From assembly GCA_022316685.1 (NCBI GenBank), contig JAKJHU010001645.1:57840-121839 (forward strand): DNA of 64,000 nucleotides. The letters are read 5' to 3'. The number at the start of each line of letters is the position of its first letter. Positions within the stretch are counted from its first letter, which is position 1. Below, in pieces: positions 26,801 through 39,305 of the stretch. This DNA comes from Progne subis subis (Eukaryota; Chordata; Aves; Passeriformes; Hirundinidae). The notes under the pieces were generated by a model, which saw nothing but the letters and a program-made list of their open reading frames with translations, had not been told where the DNA came from and ran no database searches. Position numbers and translations under genes: made by a program.

Positions 26801-29475
26801 AACTAAGGACACACATTTTAGGCTGAGTGGTTGGCTGGATTTGTGTATAAGACTGTAGGTGTGGGGATATAAAAAAAATAGATGAAGATACGTGTCAACA
26901 TAAAAGACAAAAATTTCTGTGGAATTCTGCTCATCCATCTCCACCTCATTGTTATGTTCAGCCATCGTCTGATGAACTAACCAACCTCTGTAGAACTGTG
27001 GTAGCAAACAAGAAGGCAGAATATTGTGTGTGTTTTCTGTCAGAGACTGTCATTGAGCTGACTGGAATAATTGTTGTGTATTGGTTTTGTTTTTTGTTGT
27101 TGCTCCTCAGCTTGATTTTAAGCTTTGTGGGCAACACCGTTTTGTCTGTGTTCCTGCAGTGAAGGGTATTTTAGGCACACACAGAGTGTGACAAGTCAGA
27201 TTATGCTACTGGATAAGGACAAATCTTCCCTGCTGAAATATTTTTCACAAAGGTCCATTCTGAGTCCTTCTCTATCCTTCAACTCCTTTGTAATCACTAG
27301 TAAGAAAAAGCATTTAATTTTGAGCTTTCTGGACTTAAAGGACTTCATTATTGGTTGTACGTATCAAGGTTCTTGTGAATTGCTGCAGTATCTGACAAGA
27401 CTCAGTTTGTGTAAGTAACTCCTCCATCTTCTTATCATGTGCCATTGGTTCTTTTCCTTCACCAAGTGCCACTTCCTATGAAATACTGAAATATCTTGCT
27501 AGCTAGAAACTTTTCTGTTAAGTTTTGCTGCTGTTGATTGAACAGTTTTTGCCATTAATAGTTCATATGTTTTCAATACTTTGGCCACATCTGGGCTGAA
27601 AAATGCAGATTTTTCAGGCTGGAATTTTCTTTCTTTTCCCTCAGTGTGGTCTGCTATAGACATGTGTGGGAGATTTGGCTCCTTCCTTCTTTCTCCCGGC
27701 AAAGTTCAAGTAGGTCAAATGCTACCATCAATGTTCTAACTTCACTCCTTCAAATCCCCACCAGCCTCCTGGACTTGACTTTACAAGCCCTTTCATGTCA
27801 CTTCAGACTCTAGTCGGAGGAAGAGAAAATTACGGGCCGCAGGCAGGGTTCCAAAAAGTGCTCTCTCTCTCAGAAAGGGGCTGGCATCTTTCCACAGGCT
27901 TTCATTGTATTTTATAGCCATACTACAGTATTTAACAGCATAATTTAGTAAGTGTCAGTACTCTGTTGTGGAGTGTGGAGAAACTGTCTTATTCAACCCC
28001 TGGCAATGTGTGCTGATTCAAATAATGCACGGTGAGGTAAAGTTAATGTCTTCTGGAAATGGAATCAGAGTCAGAATTGCCCTTTTTGGCCATCAGCATA
28101 AATACTGTTGTCATGCTGATCAGCAAGCAGAATTCAAAACCTTTTGCCCTTAAAAGGTGATTCTCTCTCATGTTTTAATTAATCCCCCACAAACATTTAA
28201 AATAATTAAGGAAAATCAAAGTTCTTGCCATAGATTAAGAGTATAGCCTAAAAGTATCTAAAGACCTACTGCAATACAAAATCTTACTAAAACTCTTTCT
28301 CACCCTTTTGACTACAGTGCCTCTTCATTCCTTGTGTGCTTTTAATGCTTGAGGGAAGATAGGTCTGGCTGGGATCCTAGATTGCCATCTGATTTAGAGA
28401 TGAGAAAACAATGGCTCTTCTGGGCTGTCATAGAGACCATTTCATGTTTACCTCGGCTGTGCAGCTGCCATCTGTGTTTTACTTTCATTATCAGGGAGGT
28501 CAGCTGTCAAATGGAGTAGGAGGAGGCAACAGTTGCATAAGAAGCTGGTCAGATATCATCTCCTGAAGAGATTTTAATATGTTCTTCAGACCAGAAAGCT
28601 GCAATAGTCTATCATAATTTCTATTTGCCTTACCAGACTCTGTACTCGGATTTAAAAAACCCAACAACCCAAACATCAAATTCAGGTAATAATAATCCAT
28701 CACACTTTCAGTCACAATGTCAGGCCTTTCCTGCAGAACTGGTGCAGCCTAGTTTATACTGTATTGATTTCTGACTTGTAGCCAGGTTTAAGTTGAAGTT
28801 TCCTCTTCCTGTCAGCCAGGAAGCAGTGGGAGTTCCCTTAGCTTAGAGCTGAGGGCTGTGCCTGCAACAGGTGAGAAGCTCACAGGTGGTACAGGTGGAC
28901 CAGGCCTGGTGAGGATAGCCAGTTGTGGATTATCCAGGATCCATCTGGAAAACAACCTGTTCTCCACTGGGTGGAACTGGAGCTGCTGTGTGGGGCAGAG
29001 TAGTTCCTCATAATGTGCACTGAGGTCCTGGTCCTTCTGCATACCCTAATATTTCTTTGGGTGACTGCTGTTTTGCTCACCACTCTCTCTACCCACACTG
29101 GTTTTCCTTGAAGAGAAACCCAGTCCAGAAAGGAGATGGGAGCAAACCCTGGTCCATCTACCAAGCTGGACAGTGGAGAGGAGAAGGGCTGCATTGGATG
29201 CCAGTCCCACAGCATAGGTATGATTGTGGTCATACAAATTTACCTGTGTAGCCTTTAATACCTTTATTTCATGAGAATTACAAGGGACATACCCAGAAGG
29301 TCCAGCCTGATTTCAGTCAGAGGCTGCATTGAGAAAACCACAGAGGTCCTTCCCATCAGCACTGCCATGATTTGGGGACTACATCTGCTCTCATGGGGAG
29401 ATTCAGAGGGTTGGTGCCTATCGTGGTTGTGTACTCACACATTGGTGCACACCTACAACAACCACAGGAAAGCAG
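17836..29475. other. Intergenic, no gene recognised
   Basis: Largest repeat-poor stretch (11.6 kb). It includes an AT-rich block at about 22640-22790 with several homeodomain-like sites. ORFs are short and unrecognised. Confidence 0.65.
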
Positions 29476-29790
29476 AATCATGAAACATCCCATGTTGGAA
29501 GAGACCTAGAAAGTTCATGTGGTCCAAATTTTCATGGGAAAGGGATCTTAGATAATATTATCTAGCACCCATATATTGGCATGAATATATTGGCATGCTA
29601 AAAACCTCCAGTGATGGAGACTCTACCACATCCTTGGGGAGGTTGTTCCAGTGATTGATAGTTTTCATTGTAAAAAATGTCTTTCCTATGTTGAGAACAA
29701 ACTTCTTCTGGTGCAACTTGTACTTGTTCTCCTTTGTGCTCTCCTGAGGCTCTTTGTGAAAAATATCTGTCCTCTTTGTAGCCACTTTAA
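29476..29790 (-). mobile_element. CR1 LINE 3' fragment, minus orientation
   Basis: The plus strand shows AATCATGAAACATCCCATG, TTGGAAGAGACCTAGAAAG, TGATGGAGACTCTACCACAT, GGAGGTTGTTCCAGTGATTG and CTTCTGGTGCAACTTGTACT, the usual reverse-complement order of an avian CR1 3' end. A 14-bp local duplication (ATATTGGCATG repeated) lies near 29573-29598. Confidence 0.85.
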
Positions 29791-32700
29791 ATTAATAGCA
29801 TAATTCCTCTCTGGCCTTCACCTGAAATTGTCAAAGCAGGCAGGGTTGTATTGTAAGAAGAATGAGCTAGCTGGGCAATGGACTATTTTCAGAAGTGTCT
29901 TTTGTAAATCTCAAAACCAGTATGAGGCAAAGGCATATGCCATTTCACAAATGGGTAAAATGAAGTGATGCAACCCAGAAACAGTGCTGAGCGGCACTGC
30001 CACAGGCTAAGCACTGGTCCATAACCTTCTCTCAAGATGGCATGTGGCTTGGTAACTGTCCAGCTCCACCATCTGCAGAGACTGAAACTCAGTTGCTGTT
30101 AACGAGAATGAAATTATGGCAATATTAGCATAATTAAAATGAGAAGAATCCCAGTTCGGGGATGATTGATACCCCTGGACAACTTTGGATGGAGGCAGAA
30201 AAGGCAGGTTCAAGACTGTTGGCTCAGATGTTATTTACCTGCATGATTTCTCCAGGTGTGGAGGGAAATGTCCTCAATAAAAAAGGCAAAAAAACCCCAA
30301 AAAACAACCAAAACAAACAAACAAACAAACAAAACAAACCCCAAAACATACGTAGCTAGTGGCTGGTATTAAATAAATGATGCATGTTGGCAGAGCGATA
30401 GATGAGAATAGCAGAAAACACATTGTGAAAGGAACCAGAAGAATTGCTGTCATAAATCTCCCCAAACTATTGCAGTCCGAGAGAGGCTTGAAACTAAGCA
30501 GGTTACTATGAGCATAAGGAAAGGGGCTTTAGAAGGAACCCATGGCCGTGTAGGTTCATTGACACAAGTTTTGTCCATATGTCCACCCTCTTAGAAAAGG
30601 AGAAATGCATGGCCAGGGAAAGGAAAGGGTTGCGGACGTGTGACATTGCCACTTGGGTTGTTTGTCTGTTGGGATTTATTTTTTATTTGAGGCAGGTTAA
30701 AGAGCTCCAGGTGTTCTCTCTAGAAAGAAAGAGATTAGAAGGCAACATTAATCAAGTTTACAACATATTCAAACAAGTAGATAAAGAGGAAAGAATAAAA
30801 TACCCTGAAATGCTTTTGTAATGAATGCATATTTTAGCTGAAGAATTCACAAGGGTCGACACGTATATATGCAAAACTAGGGTTAGAAGACAAAGTGGGA
30901 TTATTTTCAAAGCTCATAAATATTTTAACTGCTAGAAGAAAAATGCAGAGGTTTCTGTTGATCTCATTGCCAAAGACTTTAGGCCTGATAAAGCAAAGGG
31001 CTAAAGGTGTTTTCACACAAATAATGACGGAGCATAGCTGTTTGTCTATTACAGCTTGTCACTTTTTTTTTTTTTTTTTTAAATTGTGGATTTTTTTGGG
31101 TAAAAGATGGGAATGTTGAGACAGGATATTCTGACTCCTTTGACCCACTAAAATTGCAGTTTCTTGTTGACTTTTGTAAGGTGTTTGCTGAAAACAATTG
31201 TAAATATCCTAACTAACTTATTTTGCTGCAGGAAGAGGCCATTGTTGAATGCTTTTAATAACCCCAGTTGGAAAGGCATGGGAGGAGCTTTATAAAAAGA
31301 CTGGCCACTGGAAAAATGTGTGGAGCAGTGTGCCTTCTTCACTGGTGTTTTCAGTCACCATGAAAATGGTGTCACTTGACAGCGACCAGTGCAGGCCATA
31401 CAAGAACCTTGTGATCTGTTTAGCATGTGCAATGCTGCATACCACCCTCTGATCCACTCAGTCTCCACACCAGTCACAGTTTAGTCATGTACTGAAATGG
31501 CTGAAAATCTCAAAGTCTCTGTTCTATACCATTTCTGTTCTTGCCATGTGATGCTGACCAGTAACTGTTCCTCTGGCTTGAATTCCAGTTTTGTCCCTCT
31601 TCTATATTTGTCTTTGAATTTATATTTCCAGAGAGTGGGAGAATCTGGATTGACACTCTTTGAATCCTGCTTTCCTGTGAACCTGTGGCCTCTTGGCCTT
31701 AACACACCTCAAGCCTGTTGGCTGGAAGCTGCTGCTGCTCAGCTCAGGGTACACAGAAACACCAGCACTTCCCTCCTGCATGCGGTACCTGACCATGTGT
31801 GCCCTCTCTGAGGCTATTTCAAATAGTGAGTACAAACCATGGCTAATCTTTTTCACTTCCCGCTTCATTTGGCTTCTCTCAGTCACTACCTCCCTGATGA
31901 GATTTACTGTTTTCCATCTGCATGGAAACTGTTTCCTGATTTAGCCAGGTGTAATGCTTGGCCGTTACCATCTGCCTGTCACCAGTGGGACAGGTGAGGC
32001 GGCTCTGTGTGCTCAGACCCTGGAGGACCAACCACTGAGAAGTGATGTCTCATGCTTTTACTGGGTCCTCAGTTGAAAATGCAAAAGAAAAATCAGCAGC
32101 TGAGCTCATGAGCAGTGATAGGGACCGCTCTGATTCATGACCAGCAAAGACTTCACAAGATCTAGGTTGAGATGAAGCATTGTCCATTCAGGCCAAGTTT
32201 GACCTCTCACCCCAGCTACAGACCTTCACCTGCTGTTCTTCACAGTCTGTGGGAAGGAAATTCTCCTTTAAATCTGATGCGTGAAAACCCGTCCTAAAAT
32301 TCGACATTTGGTTGTATCCACCCCTCCCTCCATGGAAGGAAAAATTCCCAAGTGTCCAGTTAAACTGGATTTGAACTGTGGGTCCTTCAGGCAGATGTGT
32401 TGCTTTATGTGGATTCTTTACTTCTAGAAAAAATAAAACACCTTAAATGTCCAGTATGTCATTCAAACTCAGCCCCCTCCCAGCACTGCAAAATCTTGGT
32501 AATCAAGGAGAGAAAATAAATATTTAGTAAAGCATTAAGGTCAGGCTTTTGGTCTGGAAACTGAAATGTGTAAATAAGCCAGATACGGGACAACTGCTGC
32601 TTAAGCTACAGAGTTTAATCTGCAGAACCAGGTAACTCTCTAGCTCTTTATCCAGGTTTGGCTTGGGTTGTTCTGTACTGACCAGAACCGGATTTTTGAC

Positions 32701-34394
32701 TGAGTGGGATGCTTAGGCTGGGCAGAGAAGCCTGATGACTGTTCCCACACATAGGGTCAGCCTTCTCTCCTCAGTCTTCTATGTATTTCAATCTAAATTT
32801 CTTGTTCTATCTCTTATCTTACACTTTGCTGGTAATCAGCTATCAGAGTTGTGCACAGGAGTCAAACCCTCTTTGACATTTGGGCTCTGGAACATGATTA
32901 GAGGTGTTTGGGATAGCTGTCCCGAAGGGAAATTGTCTCATATCAGTCTTCTGGTTGCCAGCCCTCAAAACAAATCAGCCTGCACCCCAGAGCAGCCCAA
33001 ATCTGCTGCATGTGTGTGAAATGTGTTGGAAAGTATAATTCGATGGTTATGGTGAGAAATCTGTGCAGTCCTGCTTCCTGTGCTGGGGTTACTACAGGAA
33101 GCAGCAGTAACACAATAGACCAAGTGGAAGGAGTTAAAACAAGGACGAGTTGGGCTGACACTTTTCATCTGTGCTTGTGTGCCATTGTAACAGTGGCTGG
33201 GGGCTTCTATTGACTTGGCTTAAAAAAGACATTGCTAATGTCTAACGCTTGATGACAGATGGTTCACCAATGCTGCTAGGCCCATTGTCTCACTTAATAG
33301 CTAGCTCTTCTAGCTGAAAGAAGGTAATCTTTTCTTGTAGGAGATGGTAGGAGGATCTGTGTACAATATGCCTCCTGACAACCATTCCAGTTTTGGAGCC
33401 TGCTCTGTAGCTCGCTAAAGCGGAATCATCCCTCTGTAGGAGGGACTGACAAAGGAAGAATCACAGTCATGATGCCTACTTTGTGGGTGTTTTGCTCACC
33501 ACACTGGATTAGGCAATTGCATTCGCTGTGCTGTGCTATGTATGGAAGAAAATAAAATATGTGATCCAATCTGCCCCAAAGGGTGAAGAGAAATTTAGAG
33601 CCTCTCTCTCGGGCAGAGGCATCCATTTTTGGGATGCCAGGCAGTGGTTCCCCAATGGGGAGAGTTAACTTACCCACTCACCAGCTGACTGCAAACATGC
33701 ATGTTTGTATCTCTTCTTTTTGAGTGCTGTAAACAACCCAGCAATGATTATACCCCAAGAAGATGCTACGAGGAGCAGACTAAGGAGTACCAAGATGGGA
33801 GCTAGTGTCCTGTAAAATGTATGTCATATTCAGGAGTGGTGTTAGGAGCCTAGATCTCCAGAAGTTATAGTCACTGACTTCCTGATTCCATTTCTATTTC
33901 CATCTTTTTAAACAAGATGAGGCAGATCAGTGTGAGGAGTTGTGAATGTCTCCCTGGACTGACCTGCCATTTTACAATCAGGGTCATCTTCTGTGTCTCA
34001 GGGGGCAAACTTCATCTGGATGGGGAAGAATCTGAACATTCTCTCCTCATGTCTCCTGTGAATGCACTGCACCCTGCAAGGCTGGTCCTTACAGGAGGAG
34101 GACATGTGCTTACCTATACCTGTGCAAGGAAACACCTTTCCCCATCTTGCTTGCTGGAGGTGGTCCATGACAAGTTCAGAACTTACCAGACCCAGAATTC
34201 AAGATAGCTCATGAATGCCATGGTCAGAGGATGTTTGCTTCGAGGGCATTTTTCCCACCAGCATTTGTTGTGTGTTTTCCAGTTCTGACATTACAGAGGT
34301 TCCTCAGTGGCAATGTGTGGAAGGTTTCAGGTTGTGTGGGCATTAGCAGAAGCTTGCACAATGGTGAGAGCAAGTGTGCAGAGGGAGGGGAGTT
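29791..34394. other. Intergenic, no gene recognised
   Basis: Contains the (CAAA)n tract at 30.3 kb and T20 near 31.06 kb. No coding signal is recognised. Confidence 0.65.
30290..30345. repeat. A-rich (CAAA)n low-complexity tract
   Basis: Repeated CAAA/AAAC units on the plus strand with interspersed ACCCC. This is simple sequence. Confidence 0.9.
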
Positions 34395-34490
34395 CTGAGT
34401 GACCTGATCCAACCCCTGCTCACTGCAGGGGGTTGGGCTAGATGACCTTTAAAGGTTCCTCTCAACTCAAACAATTCCATAGTTCTGTAA
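34395..34490 (+). mobile_element. CR1 LINE 3' end
   Basis: GAGTGACCTGATCCAACCCC is followed by GGTTGGGCTAGATGACCTTT, AAAGGTTCCTCTCAACTCAA and ACAATTCCATAGTTCTGTAA. This is a clear CR1 3' terminus with its degenerate ATTCTATG-type tail. Only about 100 bp is present. Confidence 0.9.
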
Positions 34491-37400
34491 GATACCAGAG
34501 TGACCTCATACCCTTAATAAATGAAACACAAGGGCTCTGATTTGGAGCCTTCTGTGTGCCTTTTGGGTATGTGTTTGCTCTAATGTGAGTGTTTAGTGTG
34601 GTGAGAGAGATACCACAGTAATACCACTAATACTGTGGTATTGAAACCTGTTTTAAGAACTGATTTTCTCAACAAGTAGACAGCTATTCCAAAAGACATT
34701 TTTAGGCTCAATAGTTGGCTGCCTTGAGTTTGCAGCCTATTCCCATTTCATTGGCTCTGGAGTAGCAGAACAAATCAGACCATTCCAAAGGAACTTTGCT
34801 AAGGGACATTACTAAGGGAAAGCATCAGCAACTTCCTTCTCCAAGTGATGCAGAGTACAATCTTGTGCTGAAGCCCCTGGTGATGAGTTTCTCCATCTGC
34901 CAGTACCCCTGTGATGTGTGAGTTATTTCTGGGATCTCAAACACCTTGCGTGGCTCTAGGCCTATGGGACAGTCACTGCCCCCAGGTCATATTTGGGACT
35001 GGGAGAAATGTGCTGTTGGAAAGTGAGATGTTGGAGGTGGAAAAGTCCTGACCTTGCTTTGCAAGGACATTTCCAAACATTATTTTAATATTTGTTATAC
35101 AAGGGGAAAACAGGCAGAACTTTGCAGCCTTGTTCAAAGTTCATATTATCCTTTAATAAAATAAAGTTTTCTGGTGGACATCTGCCTGGAGTGGGCATGG
35201 GATGGGCTGGGAAGGGGAATTATTTCACCTTGTGTGTGCAAAGAGAGAGTGGCTAAGTGCCTGTGTGAAGAAATGCTGATATGGAAAAGTGACCCCAGGA
35301 GGGTATGAACTGCTTTTTTAGGGACATGATAATGTGATTATTGGTTGACTCCTCAAAGAATGACAGCAAACCATGCCCTATTCTTGTACCAAAGCTTGCC
35401 TTGAACTACTCATGGGTGTGGGATTGAAGTTTACTATAATCACAGTGGTACCAAGGAGCACATTGGTGAAAAACGAATGTTTAAAAAAACCCTTTATTTT
35501 TGTGTAATGTGACTTAGCAGCTACAAACTAGAGAGGAGCCAGCATCAAACATGCAGTGGCTTTTGAACCTCTGTAATAGTGCTCTGTATGCTGGTGCACA
35601 CAGACATGCAGCTACAGGCATTCAGATAGACCTGGTCTCTGTCTTAATTTTCATTGCTTCAGATTGTTTCTTTGGATAATTGCCTGCCCCAACAACAAAG
35701 CCCCATGCTGAAACAGGCTTGTGCTGCAATTTGTTTTGCTTAACAACTCTTGCAGTGTAAATGGATGAGTTTCTTTTGAAGAGAAGCATGGAGTGTCTCT
35801 GAGACAAGCGCTTAAATCAGGGATGGTCTTTGTACAGCCAGGAGAAGGGTGTTTTAACTAGCCCTAAGACCATGTCTACATTTGTACTTCTGCCCATTCA
35901 GTTCTAGTCTCTGCCTGTACCACAACCAGAGAGCTGAATATGGCAAGTACCCTGCTTAGACAGCAGTGTGGTGACAGCAGTGCTTTATTTCCCAGAACAC
36001 CAGTGTAAATGAACCTCCAGTGTAAACAAACCTCCAGCGACCTGACAGCCTTGTAGTGCTTCCCTGTTCACTGGTGGCTGAACTTGGAGATTTGACCACT
36101 TTTTGAGCTTGCAGTGTAGTGCATGGGGATGTCCTGGGAGAAAGGTCAAGATCAGGCATGGTGTCTCTTGTGTCACTGATTGTCCCTGCCAGTCCTCATT
36201 TCCAGTTTCCCCAGTCCAGTAACCCCAAAGGTGTCTCTGCAAAGTGAAACACTTTTGGCTTAATGACCTAAGTCATAGAGTCATCTTTAATTTTGTTTTC
36301 TGGTCTCCTCTTGGGAGTTGATTGCTCTCCAACACTGGATATTTTATCTGCTGTGCATTGCAGGGTACCTGAAACAAGATGAAATCTTGTCTCACAATCA
36401 TCAGTCAAGAGCCCCCAGCTGTATCTCATTGGCCAGAAGTGCTCCCAGCTGGATGCCCCCAGGGTGCAGCCTATCCTGCTTGGATGACATGGATGTGTTC
36501 TTGAAGATCCATCAGGATGTGACTCACACTGCAAAGACACACAGCATCTACCTCGAGAGGGAAGGGAAAAGCTCTGGGGACACTGAAGGTCACATAGAAG
36601 GGTACAGAAGGTTGCCTGAGAAGTGGGGAGACAATCAGGCATCACTTTTTAGTTCTCCCTTTGCTATGCCAGTTTGGGAAATCGAGTCTTTCCTGTTTGT
36701 GGTGATGTTTTCTTCATTTAGGTAGGGATTTTCATCAGCCCTTCCCCACACTTTATTCTCAACCTGGCACAGGTAAGAGGCCATGCTTTTGTCTGTTCAT
36801 TCCTTCAGCTCAGGACAGGATGCTGAATAACTTTTGGAATAGAAGCCTATTCTTACTGGAAATCTAGTCCTCATTTTCTCCCTCAGTGACATCTGAGACC
36901 AGTTCCCACATTTCTTGCCTGCTCTGTCCTCTGCAGAGCACCTTCTCTGCTGAAAAGCAGGGATGGGTTTGGTGTATGTGCTCTTTTGTATTTGCCTTTA
37001 TCTTCAGAGGAAAAGCAAATAGTGACCCTGCTCCCTCCGTGTATTCATCGTCTTATTTATATTTCATTTATTTCTACTGTCCTGAACAGAACTAAATAAC
37101 TAATAGTATTACTAATAGGAGTTTTCACTAACAAAACTCCTTCCAGTGGAGTTCAAATTATGGGCAAGCACATTAGTCTCATTTACAGGTGGATTTAGCC
37201 TGTGCAACTTGTCCAAATGTAGATGTGGCTGCAAGAATCAGGGAGAAAATGCAAAGGCTCCTGATCTCAGCCCCAACCTCAGCTCAGCTGATCTGGCACA
37301 GCCATTTCAGGGGAAAGGAAAATAACCATTCAAAAGACAAGATGGGAGGGATGCTGAGGAAGAAATTGAGCCTCATCTCTGGAGACTGCTGAATTTCACA

Positions 37401-37764
37401 GGCTTTTCCCAAAGCAGCAAAAGGAGCAACGTCCCGAGCTTTGGCTTCTATATTTATCAGCAAGAAAAAACAACAAGCTTGAAATCAAACAACAGGCTTC
37501 AAATGGGAGCTAAAATGACACTAATTTGTATGTACTATTATTTGATCTTCTAACCTACTAGGTTTAAGGTAAACCACACTGGAATATCAAGCAGACATTA
37601 AATGAAACAGTGTCATTAATTCAATCCAATGAGATACGTTTTATATAACAAAGGGATTTGTTCTGATACTCAAACAATGTATATTAATGAAAGAGTTGAA
37701 ATAGATTCATTTTGTTCTCAGAGCAAACACATTAAGAAAAGCCATCAAGAAGTAAAGAACACGG

Positions 37765-37765
<1 letters not shown>
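34491..37765. other. Intergenic, no gene recognised; region just downstream of the proposed transcript end
   Basis: Unique sequence. Minus- and plus-strand ORFs of 125-135 codons at about 36.3-36.7 kb overlap each other and match nothing known. A homeodomain-site-like AT-rich block lies at about 37480-37720. Confidence 0.65.

Positions 37766-37798
<33 letters not shown>
37766..37798. repeat. Poly-T tract (T33; A33 on the minus strand)
   Basis: Uninterrupted 33 T beginning nine bases after the minus-strand AATAAA at 37808-37813. It lies at the proposed end of the CELF4 terminal exon. Confidence 0.97.
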
Positions 37799-37803
<5 letters not shown>

Positions 37804-37807
37804 GTGC

Positions 37808-37813
37808 TTTATT
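37808..37813 (-). terminator. Candidate distal polyadenylation hexamer AATAAA
   Basis: The plus-strand TTTATT is AATAAA on the minus strand. Nine bases further on (minus strand) begins a genomic run of 33 A (plus-strand T33 at 37766-37798). The hexamer is a plausible end for the proposed terminal exon, but the genomic A-run makes oligo-dT evidence at this point unreliable. Confidence 0.35.
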
Positions 37814-38052
37814 TAGGGCTAAGCTGGAAAGCGTCATTCAATAATTACAGAAGATTACAAGGAGTTTTAGGGAATTGAGAGTGAAAGAGCAGTTGTATGG
37901 AACTGCAGCTGCATTACACATCTGTACTTCCTAGCTGTGGGCTCAGTTTGCTTCAGTCCTTACTCTGGCAAAATGCTCGTTATATCCCCATGAGAGTTTT
38001 GGAAGAGTAAGGACTGCACGGTCAGGCCCAATATGTAATCAAAATTAACATT

Positions 38053-38080
38053 AAAAAAAAAAAAAAAAAGAAAAAAAAAA
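38053..38080. repeat. A-rich tract in the proposed 3' UTR exon
   Basis: Two A-runs separated by one G. On the minus strand this is U-rich. Confidence 0.9.
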
Positions 38081-38470
38081 GCAACAAGGAAAAACACCAA
38101 AGAAAGAAAGTCTGAGATTGAGATAAAAAATATTGAGAAAAACAGGAGCATAACCAAAAACCAATTATATAACCAAATAAATAATCAAAACCAATTATCA
38201 CACTGCTCAATCGATGCAAACAAGTGTGAGAATTATGTAAATCAAGTTTTAAGACTGTGAAAATAAATTATAATAAATATGATATACTTTAAAATATATG
38301 TGTTCTTAAATAATTCATTGTTTTTTCTGAGTCAGATTTTTTTAAAGCAATGTCTTATTTTTAACTGCTCTAAAGTCATTTACCAAAGATAAATATCGTG
38401 CTTTCATTAAATAGTTTTCCTTGTTTTTTCTCTATCATTACAATTAAAAGTCCTACAAAATATGCAAATT

Positions 38471-38478
38471 TATTTACA
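38471..38478 (-). promoter_or_regulatory. Pumilio-response-element match (UGUAAAUA) in the proposed 3' UTR
   Basis: The plus-strand TATTTACA reads TGTAAATA on the minus strand, a full match to the PUM1/2 consensus UGUANAUA. A single octamer can occur by chance in AT-rich sequence, so its role is only suggested by its location. Confidence 0.3.
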
Positions 38479-38584
38479 GAAAACAGAGCCAGCATCTTTT
38501 TTATTTTTTAAACATCCCCCTGTTTTTCAAAATTCCTTGTAAACAGTTTCAGAAATTCTTCAAAGAGATTGTTTCTTTAGTTTA

Positions 38585-38656
38585 CTTTTATGTTTTTTTT
38601 AAATTTTTTCTAGTTTTTTAGTTTTTTTTTTTTCTTTTTTTTTTTCTTTTTTAAGA
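38585..38656. repeat. T-rich tract (A-rich on the minus strand)
   Basis: Long T-runs broken by A, C or G. In a minus-strand transcript this would be an A-rich stretch able to prime with oligo-dT. Similar tracts occur near 39.07-39.13 and 39.49-39.58 kb. Confidence 0.9.
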
Positions 38657-39295
38657 TTAAGGTACTAGGCTAATCCCTCGCCCTGAAGGTTTCTAGAGCA
38701 AATATGGAAGCTACTGAAGCATAGGATGATGGGAATTTTGCGGACAGCAGATCATGAAGACATGAAGCATTTAGCTGTGTTTTGTTGTTCAAGTTAGAAC
38801 TAACGTTTGATAAAAAGACAGCTATTTTATTTTTTCCCATTTGCATTGTCTACAGAATTGAGTCTTGTCTTGTTTATTTTTTAATTGCTGGAATGCTTGC
38901 AGTTAAAAAAGCTGCCAAAATAGCCAGTTTTCTCCTTTTTCTCCTTGATAAGTAACAGCATCCAACAGCAATTGGCAGAGAGTAGGAATTTATGCTCAAT
39001 CTAAACTCTACAAAAATTACAGTTCTACAACATCTTTGTTTTTAGCATTAATGCTAACTTCTATGTAGGTTTTTTTTTTTTTTTTTGCTTTTTTTGTTAT
39101 TTTTTATTTTTATGTTGTCTAATTTTTTTTTTCTATTATATAGGTATTTTAAACTTTCTTTTTTTAAATTCTGTACAACTATTAGGATTTTAAATGGGGA
39201 GAGTTAGAAGCATTTACAAACCTTTTTGTCTTCCATTTACTATCAACCATCTTTCCTTTCTCTTTTCTATGCCTTTTTATGTACTTAATTATGTA

Positions 39296-39305
39296 TTTAT
39301 TTATT
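39296..39305 (-). terminator. Overlapping AATAAATAAA polyadenylation hexamers
   Basis: Two overlapping TTTATT hexamers on the plus strand give AATAAATAAA on the minus strand, within the proposed 3' UTR exon. They are a candidate intermediate cleavage signal about 3.7 kb into the exon. Confidence 0.3.

Noticed and set aside
29936..29990. Possible MIR fragment (ATTTCACAAATGGGTAAAATG)
   Set aside because: The resemblance is limited to one short block and could be chance.
36268..36725. Overlapping 125- and 135-codon ORFs on opposite strands
   Set aside because: They have no recognisable domain, no codon-usage signal I can judge by eye and no flanking splice or promoter features. The two frames cannot both be real and neither is supported.
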